Positions 24,987-32,869 of a stretch of 33,994 nucleotides of DNA are shown here, piece by piece (within the stretch, counting starts at the first letter, position 1; the number at the start of each line of letters is the position of its first letter). A program made the position numbers and the translations under genes. The stretch comes from Nitrospirae bacterium MYbinv3 (lineage in GTDB: Bacteria > Nitrospirota > Thermodesulfovibrionia > Thermodesulfovibrionales > Magnetobacteriaceae), in NCBI GenBank assembly GCA_002753395.1, contig PEAB01000037.1, positions 1 through 33,994 of the forward strand, written 5' to 3'. The notes beneath the pieces were generated by a model, which saw only the letters and a list, made by a program, of their open reading frames with translations, made no database searches and was not told the origin of the DNA.

Positions 24987-27086
24987 ATGATAATTGTAGA
25001 CATTGAAAAAAAGCTGGAAGATAGATACATAAAAGAGTATAAGTATTTACACAAGATAGAAGAAAGGTTACTTTTTTTTATTGGGTTAAGAGATGAGGCA
25101 AGAAGCAATAATCTGAAAAAATATGAATTATTTTTTGAAGGTTATATTGCTTTCCTAGAAAAGAATTGGGATAAGGCTGTTGAAAAATATGATGAATCTA
25201 TCAAGATAGATAATCATTTTTCACATCCAGTGTTTGGTCTGGGGTTTTTATATACAGAATTAAAACAGAATGAGAAGGCAAAAGAGTACTTCGAGCAGGC
25301 TGTTAAGTTAGATGAGAAATATCCAAGGAGCTGGAATGGTTTGGGTAATGTTTGTAGAAAACTAAAACAGTATGAAGAGGCCATAAATCATTACAAGAGG
25401 GCTATTGAGTTAGATAGCAGCTATTCGTCCCCCTTAAATGGTTTGGGGAATGTTTATTATGAATTAAAACAGTTTGAGAAAGCACAAGAAAATTACGAGA
25501 AGGCAATTAAACTGGATAATAAAAACTCACATCCTGTGAATGGTTTGGGAAATGTTTACTTTAGGTTAAGCCAGTATGAAGAGGCTATAAAGCATTACGA
25601 GCAGGCAATTGAGTTGGATAATAAAAACTCACATGCAAGATATGGTTTGGGAAATGTTTACTATGAATTAGGGCAGTATAAAAAAGCAAAAGAGTACTAT
25701 AAAAAGGCTATGGAGATTGCAATTGAGCAAAAAGATAAATATATTGAATCTATTGCACAAAGCAATCTTGATTTTATAGAAGAGAAATTAAAGGTAACTG
25801 TTATAGATCATTTGGATATTGATGCAAGTGAAATCGATGACATCCTTAATAAAACAGCGGCATTTGAAGACGAAATATATAAGAATAAGAAATCGTTCTT
25901 AGACTTTTTAAAGGAAGTGCCAAAAGAAGGTAGAGAAAGTACAGAAGACTCATATTTTCAAGTATTAAGGCGATGGAATTCCTATACACCAATCATTGCA
26001 GATAATTACCACGTGAGTAAAGGCGGGGGGTATTTTCTCCAGGTTAATGGAAAGGGTATAGTTATTGATCCTGGTTTTAACTTCATTGAAAACTTTATAG
26101 GAGCTGGGCATAAATTTGGTGAAATTGATTATGTATTTGTTTCTCATGCACATAACGACCACACATCAGACATTGAATCCATAATTACTCTTCTACACAA
26201 ATATAATAAAAGATTGAAGGGAATTGATGATTTCACAAGTGAAGATACCTTAAGAGCTGAAATAGCACGAGGAAGGAACTGTAGTATCAGCAATGTTTCA
26301 AAGAAAGATATCGATAATTTATTTAAAGAAAGGCGTAAGGTAATTAACTTTTACATTACAAAAAGCGTTTTTAAGAAATATGGCGGGATGTTCGAGTTGA
26401 AATCATCTACGGACTTCAATATACACATTGTTGAATCAGGGAACTCAAATGTAATAGACAACATAAAGTTCAGAGTTATAAAGGCAAAACACTTTGACAT
26501 TATTTCGGACAGAGATTCTGTTGGATTTGTATTTGAGATAAACGATGAAGTTCTGATTTACACTGGTGATACAGGTTGGAATGGAGAGATTGAAACCGAG
26601 TATGAAGAAATAGCTAAACATTATGAAGGCAAAAGGAAGCTATTAGTTGCGCACCTTGGTGGTTTTAAAGAAGACGAGAGGCAGACATTTTATGACAACC
26701 ACTTGGGAAGGTGTGGTCTTGCAAGGTTAATACAAGTTCTCGAACCAGAAATCTGTTTTATATCTGAGTTTGGAGAAGAAATGGGGCGTTATAGACCCCA
26801 AATAGCTGATATATTCAAAAATGTTTTCAATACCACGTTGTTTTTACCTGCTGACATAGGGCTTAAATACAGCTTTTCTCATAAGAAAATCTGGGCTATT
26901 ACAAATATTGACACATACAGACTTGTGCTTAATCAAAGTAAATATGGTTATGTTGCGCCAGAGGATGTTGGAGTAGTTGAGCTTATTATAAACTCATCAC
27001 TCCATTATTACGAAAAAAATGGTTTCTTTACAGTCGAAGTTCTAGTACAAGTCTTGAATAGTGATTACATGCAGAAGGCCAGATAA
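24987..27086 (+). CDS. TPR-repeat protein fused to a metallo-beta-lactamase-fold hydrolase
   Basis: 699 residues from the ATG at 24987, which has GGGAG 8 bases upstream; a GTG at 24972 overlaps that site. Residues ~50-245 form about six 34-residue TPR units (repeated GLGNVYYELKQYEKAKEYYEKAI pattern, broken here by unit), a protein-binding scaffold. The second half is a metallo-beta-lactamase fold with H387, H389, D391 and H392 in HAHNDH, then probable H502, D528 in GDTG and H556 in AHLGG, a complete two-metal site. An insert of ~100 residues follows the HxHxDH motif. No signal peptide or membrane segment is seen. The gene is much more AT-rich than its neighbours and is flanked by repeat copies C and D, suggesting acquisition. 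Substrate unknown; a nuclease or phosphodiesterase is as plausible as any other hydrolase. Confidence 0.88.
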   Translation: MIIVDIEKKLEDRYIKEYKYLHKIEERLLFFIGLRDEARSNNLKKYELFFEGYIAFLEKNWDKAVEKYDESIKIDNHFSHPVFGLGFLYTELKQNEKAKEYFEQAVKLDEKYPRSWNGLGNVCRKLKQYEEAINHYKRAIELDSSYSSPLNGLGNVYYELKQFEKAQENYEKAIKLDNKNSHPVNGLGNVYFRLSQYEEAIKHYEQAIELDNKNSHARYGLGNVYYELGQYKKAKEYYKKAMEIAIEQKDKYIESIAQSNLDFIEEKLKVTVIDHLDIDASEIDDILNKTAAFEDEIYKNKKSFLDFLKEVPKEGRESTEDSYFQVLRRWNSYTPIIADNYHVSKGGGYFLQVNGKGIVIDPGFNFIENFIGAGHKFGEIDYVFVSHAHNDHTSDIESIITLLHKYNKRLKGIDDFTSEDTLRAEIARGRNCSISNVSKKDIDNLFKERRKVINFYITKSVFKKYGGMFELKSSTDFNIHIVESGNSNVIDNIKFRVIKAKHFDIISDRDSVGFVFEINDEVLIYTGDTGWNGEIETEYEEIAKHYEGKRKLLVAHLGGFKEDERQTFYDNHLGRCGLARLIQVLEPEICFISEFGEEMGRYRPQIADIFKNVFNTTLFLPADIGLKYSFSHKKIWAITNIDTYRLVLNQSKYGYVAPEDVGVVELIINSSLHYYEKNGFFTVEVLVQVLNSDYMQKAR

Positions 27087-27100
27087 GCTCCACCACTATT

Positions 27101-27150
27101 TACGGGGTTAAGGGGGCTGGGGGCCCCTTGCGAGGGGGTCTGAGGGGTAA
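27101..27150. repeat. GC-rich intergenic repeat, diverged copy D
   Basis: This follows the TPR-metallohydrolase stop. The order (GGGGTTAAGGGG, GGGGCCCCTTG, GGGTCTGAGGGG) matches copies A and B, but the second hairpin is missing or truncated. The first stem may help end transcription, though no T-run follows. Confidence 0.65.
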
Positions 27151-27160
27151 TGCTGTTGAC

Positions 27161-27460
27161 TTAAGCATATCGAACAACTCCATTACACCATTTTTTCCTT
27201 GACTTTTTTGTATGCCGTGGTTGAGACGGTCTTTTTTCTTTTGATCGATAATAGACGTATTTTGTTGATATTTCCTCTATTAATTCGTTAAATATCTCTG
27301 CTGCTCTTTGAGGATCGTTTGGGGTCAACAATGCCGCTTCTTTGGCTAACGCTATGACGGTATTTTTAAACTGTAGTTCTTTTCCTCTGTCTGCTTCACT
27401 TAGCGCCATTAATACACGTGCTATCACTGACATTATCATTACCGTATATAGTTCTTGCAT
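27161..27460 (-). CDS. Small hypothetical protein, possibly real
   Basis: A 99-residue open frame that I do not recognise. The first ~70 residues look helical (MQELYTVMIMSVIARVLMAL, then FNELIEEISTKYVYY), and the last 25 are strongly basic (KEKRPSQPRHTKKSRKK). No Shine-Dalgarno is visible before the ATG. No overlapping gene is on the other strand, which makes it more than a shadow, and the amino acid mix is protein-like. It could be a remnant of a mobile gene, since repeats lie on both sides. Confidence 0.4.
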   Translation of the reverse strand: MQELYTVMIMSVIARVLMALSEADRGKELQFKNTVIALAKEAALLTPNDPQRAAEIFNELIEEISTKYVYYRSKEKRPSQPRHTKKSRKKWCNGVVRYA

Positions 27461-27873
27461 AACACCGTTTACCGTTTTAGAGTGTAATTTCTCTAATTGC
27501 CTATGTCTATTGCTCTGATTTTTATTTGGCCGGAGCTAACTCAATAGGCAATTTAATTATATACAAAAAAGTGAGGGCTTTGCCTCTGCCGCAGGGGTTG
27601 CGAACCCCTGCGACAGTGGGCAGAGCCTCCCGTTATTTGCCCCCCCCGACTTTCTTATGCGCCCAGGCAATTCGACGACTACGCATTGTGGGGGCGTTTA
27701 TGGTATACTGATCCATTAGAAGTTAAGTGATTTAGTAGATTCTGGTTTTTATGAAATCTCAAGCGGTGGTAAGGGTTCACATCGTAAACTTACGAATGCC
27801 AGATGTGCCGGTGCTGTAAATTGAGCATTTTTCTTGTATATAATTAATTATGGGCAGGTACTTATAAAGTGCA
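27461..27873. other. 413-bp intergenic region upstream of the acyltransferase gene
   Basis: It contains a perfect 10-bp inverted repeat AATTGCCTAT / ATAGGCAATT (27495-27504 and 27544-27553) with a 39-base loop, the GC-rich repeat variant E (27571-27631) and the half-element end at 27641-27663. The stretch 27720-27830 can form a stem (CACATCGTAA pairing with TTAC...GATGTG around 27778-27806) but matches no riboswitch I know. A TATAAT at 27839-27844 lies 30 bases before the acyltransferase start and may be its -10, with a poor -35. Confidence 0.6.
27571..27663. repeat. GC-rich repeat variant E plus an unpaired right end of the MITE-like element
   Basis: The perfect palindrome GCAGGGGTT-GCG-AACCCCTGC lies inside an outer stem formed by GAGGCTTTGCCTCTGCC-like and GGCAGAGCCTC sequences. 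Next to it, 27641-27663 matches the right terminal repeat at 1126-1149, including GACTTTCTTATGCGCCC. The matching left end is not seen within 200 bases, so this is probably a truncated copy. Confidence 0.65.
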
Positions 27874-28776
27874 GTGGTTGTTAGTGAGAGTTTAGCGCGC
27901 GACCTCTTGAGGCTGTTTGTGTGGTACCCATTGAGGTGGCTGGTAGGGATGCTACCTGTGGGGGCGGGATTTGCGATCTTTAGAGCGATGGGCGATCTGC
28001 ACTATGTACTTTCAAGAGGCAAGAAGGAACTGCTCTTGGCAAATCTCTCCGCCGCAGACTTTGGATGTCAAAATAGGCATATGACGGTTAGAGAGTATTT
28101 CAGAAACCACTACGTTGACCGGCTGTTTATCTTCCTTGTCTCAAGGTTTCAAGACAGACAGATAGAGCGCTACATTGATTTAGAGGGGGTTGAGTATCTA
28201 ATAGACGCCCTCAAACGAGATAAGGGGGCTGTGCTTGTTCAAGGACACTTTGGGCCGGTACATCTGCCATTGGTAGCGCTTGCACGGTGCGGGTTTAAGA
28301 TCAAACAATTAGGGCTGCCATCCGATGAGGGACTAAGCTGGATAGGGAGGAACGTTGCCTACAGACTGAGATTGCGTTATGAGGCAAAGATACCAGCAGA
28401 GATACTTCGAGCAGACTCGTTTCTGAGACCAGCCTTTTCGTGGCTAGGCCAAAATGGCTGTATAATGACAACCGGCGATGGTACCGGAACTGACAAGCGT
28501 CTAGGTAGGTACGAGGTCATCATGTTTTTAGGCCATCCCACCGGCTTTCCCCTTGGCCCTGCTATATTAGCCCAAAAGACAGGGGCAGCCTTCTTACCCG
28601 TATTTATCGTACCAGGTGAGAGAAAGAGATACAAGATCATTATCGAATCTGCCCTAAATCAATCGCCAGACGAGGAACACTCACCCCGTGAGTTGACCGG
28701 GCGGTTTGTACAAAGGTTTGAGATGTACGTCAAGCGTTATCCTGGTTTTATGCACTTTCTTGACAGGTTAAGATAA
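27874..28776 (+). CDS. LpxL/HtrB-family lysophospholipid or lipid A acyltransferase
   Basis: 300 residues with the order typical of LpxL/HtrB-like LPLAT enzymes: a hydrophobic N-terminal anchor (about 11-36), a conserved NHYVDRLFIFLVSRF region, the H-x4-acid region, then TGDGTGTDKRLG and PLGPAILAQKTGAAFLPVFI. Such enzymes move acyl chains onto lipid A precursors at the inner membrane face. At the catalytic site the sequence is GHFGPVH (H125 to H130), with His where LpxL enzymes carry Glu or Asp. The GTG start is the only reasonable one before the conserved region; the upstream ATG at 27850 hits a stop after five codons. It stands alone, with the next genes convergent. It could act on another lipid. 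Confidence 0.87.
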   Translation: MVVSESLARDLLRLFVWYPLRWLVGMLPVGAGFAIFRAMGDLHYVLSRGKKELLLANLSAADFGCQNRHMTVREYFRNHYVDRLFIFLVSRFQDRQIERYIDLEGVEYLIDALKRDKGAVLVQGHFGPVHLPLVALARCGFKIKQLGLPSDEGLSWIGRNVAYRLRLRYEAKIPAEILRADSFLRPAFSWLGQNGCIMTTGDGTGTDKRLGRYEVIMFLGHPTGFPLGPAILAQKTGAAFLPVFIVPGERKRYKIIIESALNQSPDEEHSPRELTGRFVQRFEMYVKRYPGFMHFLDRLR

Positions 28777-28807
28777 GACAACTCAAGGGAAGTTATTGGG
28801 TACACCT

Positions 28808-29152
28808 TTACCTTTTATTAACACGTCTTTTAGGAAGCATCATGTTTACTACCAACACTACCAGGGACAAGGCCAGTATCATAGCTATCCACATAGGCCA
28901 GAACCAGGCGTAAGTGCTTGAACACCTGTTGTACTTGATCCTATGAGTCCACGTGACTTCTGCCCAGCCGCCAACTGTCATTTCGCCTCTTATGATATCA
29001 TCCTGCCTTGCGCTATAAACCAGGTAATATAAGAGGGCAGCGGCTGTGGCCGATGGAAATCCGATACGATCTTCCATAGCCATAAAGATCAGAGATACTA
29101 CTATGTAGGCGACTATATAGAAGAAATTATTGTGTATAAAATAGTCTTCCAT
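28808..29152 (-). CDS. Small integral membrane protein of unknown function
   Basis: 114 residues with about three hydrophobic segments (about 8-27, 33-48 and 83-106) and a basic C-terminus (PKRRVNKR) predicted to stay in the cytoplasm. Between segments two and three is a polar loop with DDIIRGEMTVGGWAEVTW. I do not recognise the family. It lies 48 bases downstream of the YIP1-like gene in the same orientation, so they are probably co-transcribed, and it converges with the acyltransferase gene. The ATG has no strong Shine-Dalgarno. Confidence 0.68.
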   Translation of the reverse strand: MEDYFIHNNFFYIVAYIVVSLIFMAMEDRIGFPSATAAALLYYLVYSARQDDIIRGEMTVGGWAEVTWTHRIKYNRCSSTYAWFWPMWIAMILALSLVVLVVNMMLPKRRVNKR

Positions 29153-29200
29153 TCTGTTTAGGATATCACAGTTACTTGGCTGCTTACAAGCTCAATCTGA

Positions 29201-29743
29201 TCAGAGCCTAAGTCGAAGTCCAAGGCCTAAGACCAGAATCAAACCGAGTATCCCAAAGAAAAGCATCGCCCTCTGTGCAGGGATGTCATGCACCTCCACG
29301 CTTACAACTACGATGAAGACAATCATAAGGGCAAAACCGGCAATACCTCCTAAAAAGGGCACAATGCTAAGTACCGTTATTACAGGTGTGAGTGCGGACA
29401 TATACGCTACACACCTGTAGGAAGTCTGATACGACTGTTGTGACCCCAGAATCATCCAAAGAATGAAAAGCGCCGATGCCAACAGAAAACCAAACAGCCC
29501 TATAGTTATTGGCACAAATAAAAAGGTTGCCACAGCCTTTCCTATACCAGCAAGTAGCCTAAACTCCAATATGTTTATAACTGCCCTGAGCAAACCACTG
29601 AGTACTCCCATAGATACCATGAAGACCAGTGGTTCAATAAAACCGCCTGCTCTTGGCATATGCCTAAAGAAATCAGACGGTCTGGTCAATACCCTGACTG
29701 CATTTGAAGGTATTGCAAAAAGGTCGATATTGTATCTATTCAT
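29201..29743 (-). CDS. YIP1-family-like membrane protein
   Basis: 180 residues. The N-terminus (AVRVLTRPSDFFRHMPRAGGFIEPLVFM) has the pattern of bacterial YIP1-family proteins, in which a short 'P..FF..M' region precedes the first of about five membrane helices; hydrophobic stretches follow at about 35-60, 65-95, 115-140 and 155-178. AGGAG lies 6 bases before the ATG. Function of bacterial YIP1-like proteins is not established. It is the first gene of a likely two-gene unit with the small membrane protein downstream. Family placement is by pattern only. Confidence 0.72.
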   Translation of the reverse strand: MNRYNIDLFAIPSNAVRVLTRPSDFFRHMPRAGGFIEPLVFMVSMGVLSGLLRAVINILEFRLLAGIGKAVATFLFVPITIGLFGFLLASALFILWMILGSQQSYQTSYRCVAYMSALTPVITVLSIVPFLGGIAGFALMIVFIVVVSVEVHDIPAQRAMLFFGILGLILVLGLGLRLRL

Positions 29744-29774
29744 AATCTTCTCCTAAGTCTCCGAAGTTATTAAT

Positions 29775-29958
29775 TTGACAATGTCAGATTTAAGTAAACA
29801 TAGGGATTGTCTGAACCAGGATTACACAGATTAAAGGATTTACAGGAGAAAGATTGTAATTAATCCTGGTAATCTCTCAATCCGTTAAATCGTGGTTCAA
29901 ACATTTTAAATCGCAACCATATGGAAACAGCATGGTTGAATGTTGCAGGTAGTTTAAA
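29775..29958. repeat. Foldback dispersed repeat, copy 2 (inverted relative to copy 1)
   Basis: The inverse complement of this stretch aligns with 4111-4262 over the central palindrome (GTCTGAACC...GGTTCAGAC-type ends) and over both flanks (TATGTTTACTTAA and CATATGGTTGC). About 30 bases on the CATATGG side are extra here. Matching flanks outside the palindrome show the repeated unit is larger than the hairpin. Confidence 0.75.
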
Positions 29959-30031
29959 TATGACAACTTGTTCACTTATGTCTTGGGTCTAAATGCACAT
30001 AGGTAACATCTTAAGCAACCATGCCTTACAT

Positions 30032-30120
30032 TTACGGGGGTCAAGGGGACTGGTCCCCTTGCAGGTGGGTCCAAGGGAGGGGAATGCGAACCCCTGCGTC
30101 AGTAGGCAAAGCCCTCCCTT
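30032..30120. repeat. GC-rich intergenic repeat, composite copy F
   Basis: The first palindrome AAGGGGACTGGTCCCCTT equals copies A and B; the middle then carries the GGGAATGCGAACCCCTGCG hairpin of variant E before ending in GGCAAAGCCCTCCC. It therefore combines the two forms of the family and lies just downstream of the EF-G-like stop. Confidence 0.8.
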
Positions 30121-30148
30121 GTCTTTTCTTTTCTCTCCGTCGCCTATC

Positions 30149-32245
30149 TTACTCTTCAGTATCTTTTTTACTTCTTTCGGCAATGATTTTTTGAGAGATG
30201 TGTGCTGGGACGTCTTCGTAGTGAGAGAACTCCATCGTGTAGAGACCTCGTCCCGACGTAATGCTGTGGAGCTGGTTGGCATAAGTGAGCATTTCTGACA
30301 TTGGCACGGCTGCCATTACCTTCTGATTACCACCTACTTGGGAATCTACACCTTGGACTCGGCCACGTTTAGAGTTTAGATCACCTATCACGGCGCCAAG
30401 ACAGTCGTCTGGGGTTATGACCTCCACCTTCATAGTCGGCTCAAGCAGTACGGGATGCGCATCCATGGCCGCCTTCTTGATTGCCATAGATCCTGCTATC
30501 TTAAAGGCCATTTCAGAGGAATCCACTGCGTGATACGAACCGTCAAAGACCGTCACGCGGATATCAACCATCGGATATCCAGCCAATATGCCATCCTTTA
30601 GCTTATCATGTACACCCTTTTCTACGGCGGGGATGTAAGAACGCGGGATGGCACCGCCAACTATTTTATCAACGAACTCAAAGCCCTCGCCACTTGCCTT
30701 GGGCTCAATTTCGATCCAACAATCGCCGTACTGACCACGTCCGCCTGACTGCTTCTTGTACTTGCCCTGGGCCTTTGATCTGGCACGTATGGTCTCACGA
30801 TAGGGGACCTTCGGCGTCTTCATATCAACCTCTACGCCGAACTTCCTCTTGAGCTTATGCAGCGCAACCTCGATGTGTATCTGACCCATGCCCGCTATGA
30901 TCATCTCGTTGGTTTCCTCGTCGCGGTGAAACTTCAACGTCGGGTCCTCGTCAAGTATCTTGTGCAGGCCGATGCTGACCTTCTCCTCATCCCCCTTTGT
31001 CTTAGGCTCTATGGCATAGGAGATGATAGGCTCGGCAAATTTCAAGGGCTTAAATATGTAGGGATGAGCCTCTTCACACAGGGTGTCGCCGGTCAGTGTC
31101 TCTTTGAGCTTCGTCACAACACCCAACTCGCCGGGGCCTAGCACCTGGGCTGGCGTCTGCTTCTTTCCGAGCAGGTAGTGTACGTTTCCGATCCTCTCTC
31201 TAGTACCCTTTGTTGCATTATAGACAGTGGTATCAGGCTTAAACTGACCCGAGAACACCCGAAACATCGTGAGTTTACCGGCGTAGGGGTCGGCTATAGT
31301 CTTAAATACGTATGCCGACAGCGGTTTGTCTTTCAATGGATCTAAGGAGACCTCGTTGGAGTTGCCTGGTATGTTAACAACCACAGGCTTTGCCTTTGCT
31401 CTTCTAATGGGTGATGGCAGATATTGTATAATGGTATCGACAAGCTGAGGGACTGCAAAGTTGTTGATGGCGCTGCCAAAGGTTACGGGGGCAAACCTCC
31501 GTGCTAATGTGCCCTCAACGAGGGCATTTATTATTGCCTCATCAGAGAGTTCTTCCCCTTCCAGGTATTTTTCTAAGAGGGCATCATCAGACTCGACCAC
31601 GCATTCGGTTAGACTCTTCTTGTATTCTGCGGCCTTGTCCTTCATGGGGGCCGGCATTTCAATCTCCTCGTAGTTGTTTCCAGAGCCGCGTTTGTAGGCC
31701 TTTTGCTTGATTACGTCTATGAGTCCAATGGTCAACGGTGCGCTATCGGAGAGGGGGATATAAAGGGTAATGGGATTAATGTTAAAACTGTCCTTTATCT
31801 GCTGGAGAGTTGCATGAAAATCCGCATTTTCCTTGTCTATTTCGTTTATGAACACAACAGCGGGTATGTCAAACTCAGCCGCAATAGACCATACCTTTAA
31901 TGTTTCTGCCCTGACACCGGATACGGCGCTAACAATGAGCACAGCGCCGTCAGCGACCGTTAAGCAACCGCGTGTGTCCTCTAAGAAGTTTATAAAGCCA
32001 GGCGTATCTATAAGGTTGACCATATACTCCCGCCACTGAAATTGGGCAAGGGCTGAACTAATAGTGAGCTTACGTTCGATCTCCTCCGGGTCAAAGTCCA
32101 TTACCGTGTTGCCGTCAGTAACGCTGCCCATCCTGGTTATAGCCCCAGAATTGAAGAGAATTGCCTCAGTTAAAGTGGTTTTTCCTGCTCCGCTATGAGC
32201 TAAAAGAGCAATGTTTCTTATCTTTTCAACGTCAACAGTTGCCAT
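30149..32245 (-). CDS. EF-G-like translational GTPase (EF-G2/FusA2 type)
   Basis: 698 residues with full EF-G architecture: GTPase domain, domain II (PLSAYVFKTIADPYAGKLTMFRV), domain IV (RGQYGDCWIEIEP, then GVHDKLKDGILAGYPMVDIRV) and domain V (EPTMKVEVITPDDCLGAVIGDLN, broken here as two blocks). The P loop is AHSGAGKT (16-23) instead of AHIDAGKT, and switch II is DTPG at 80-83, typical of the EF-G-like second paralogue. The guanine motif NKxD reads N134-E135-I136-D137, with the Lys replaced by Glu. AAGGGGG precedes the ATG at good spacing. The gene follows the RseC-like gene by 63 bases. The role may be in ribosome recycling or stress rather than main elongation; a standard EF-G is probably elsewhere in the genome. 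Confidence 0.93.
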   Translation of the reverse strand: MATVDVEKIRNIALLAHSGAGKTTLTEAILFNSGAITRMGSVTDGNTVMDFDPEEIERKLTISSALAQFQWREYMVNLIDTPGFINFLEDTRGCLTVADGAVLIVSAVSGVRAETLKVWSIAAEFDIPAVVFINEIDKENADFHATLQQIKDSFNINPITLYIPLSDSAPLTIGLIDVIKQKAYKRGSGNNYEEIEMPAPMKDKAAEYKKSLTECVVESDDALLEKYLEGEELSDEAIINALVEGTLARRFAPVTFGSAINNFAVPQLVDTIIQYLPSPIRRAKAKPVVVNIPGNSNEVSLDPLKDKPLSAYVFKTIADPYAGKLTMFRVFSGQFKPDTTVYNATKGTRERIGNVHYLLGKKQTPAQVLGPGELGVVTKLKETLTGDTLCEEAHPYIFKPLKFAEPIISYAIEPKTKGDEEKVSIGLHKILDEDPTLKFHRDEETNEMIIAGMGQIHIEVALHKLKRKFGVEVDMKTPKVPYRETIRARSKAQGKYKKQSGGRGQYGDCWIEIEPKASGEGFEFVDKIVGGAIPRSYIPAVEKGVHDKLKDGILAGYPMVDIRVTVFDGSYHAVDSSEMAFKIAGSMAIKKAAMDAHPVLLEPTMKVEVITPDDCLGAVIGDLNSKRGRVQGVDSQVGGNQKVMAAVPMSEMLTYANQLHSITSGRGLYTMEFSHYEDVPAHISQKIIAERSKKDTEE

Positions 32246-32308
32246 TTTTCCCCCTTCTAACTTAGAATATATATATCTATTAATCAGATATTGAACTTAT
32301 CTTGATTC

Positions 32309-32743
32309 TTAATCTAATACCCTTTTGATTACAGCCTTATATTCGGTCTTTTTCTCTAAATTACTTGAAATTAACTTTACTACAACAAGTGATACAACAA
32401 AGGCGGTAAAACCGCTAATTGCGCTAACAGCATCAACCTTCATAGAGCCGAACATGTCCATAGCGCTTAAGACGTGTTTTCCCAAAATAGCCCCAAGCAG
32501 TAGTGCTATTGCAGGTATAGCATAAACAACCAAGGCTCCTTTTAAGTAGGTATAGGTCTTCATCTCAATAATAACCTTCTGGCCGATGCGTGCATTTACG
32601 GTGTTTATAGCTTCTATTAGCGAGCTCTCCGGTGTAGAATCGCACACCTTGCTGCTTTGACAATGTGCACACGCTGTTGTCTTTTCAACCGCTACAGTGG
32701 CCGTTATGCCAGAGACGTCCTTTACAATTGCTGTTTCTTCCAT
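32309..32743 (-). CDS. RseC/MucC-family membrane protein
   Basis: 144 residues. The N-terminal cytoplasmic part (EETAIVKDVSGITATVAVE) has the beta-rich start and Cys cluster C25-x2-C28-x5-C34 (ACAHCQSSKVC) typical of RseC/MucC. Two membrane helices follow (about 69-90 and 105-125). RseC proteins affect sigma-E control or the SoxR-reducing complex in proteobacteria, and relatives occur beside Rnf clusters; neither set is visible here, so the role is open. No Shine-Dalgarno precedes the ATG; an extended -10 ends 9 bases before it. Confidence 0.85.
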   Translation of the reverse strand: MEETAIVKDVSGITATVAVEKTTACAHCQSSKVCDSTPESSLIEAINTVNARIGQKVIIEMKTYTYLKGALVVYAIPAIALLLGAILGKHVLSAMDMFGSMKVDAVSAISGFTAFVVSLVVVKLISSNLEKKTEYKAVIKRVLD

Positions 32744-32752
32744 ATTGTAAGG

Positions 32753-32761
32753 ATTGTAACA
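32753..32761 (-). promoter_or_regulatory. Extended -10 promoter close to the RseC-like start
   Basis: TGTTACAAT on the minus strand matches TGnTATAAT with one difference. It ends 9 bases before the ATG at 32743, so transcription would start 2-3 bases before it and the message would be nearly leaderless. A second TTACAAT directly abuts the ATG. Confidence 0.4.
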
Positions 32762-32869
32762 TAAATGGACATAGAATATATCCTATAAAAAATTTTTACA
32801 CTATTGTGTTTTCAAAATATCTTAGTTAATGTCTCGTCTGTCGTAAACGCTTTTTTACTGATGCAGGTG

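Larger units (their letters stand above)
29744..30148. other. 405-bp intergenic region made largely of two dispersed repeats
   Basis: It lies between the EF-G-like stop and the YIP1-like start, both on the minus strand. It contains the foldback repeat copy 2 (29775-29958) and the GC-rich repeat copy F (30032-30120). The remainder shows no gene, RNA or clear promoter. Confidence 0.8.

Noticed and set aside
27720-27850. Riboswitch or small RNA before the acyltransferase gene
   Set aside because: A stem can be drawn, but conserved riboswitch cores (such as GEMM or cobalamin) are not recognisable and no terminator follows.
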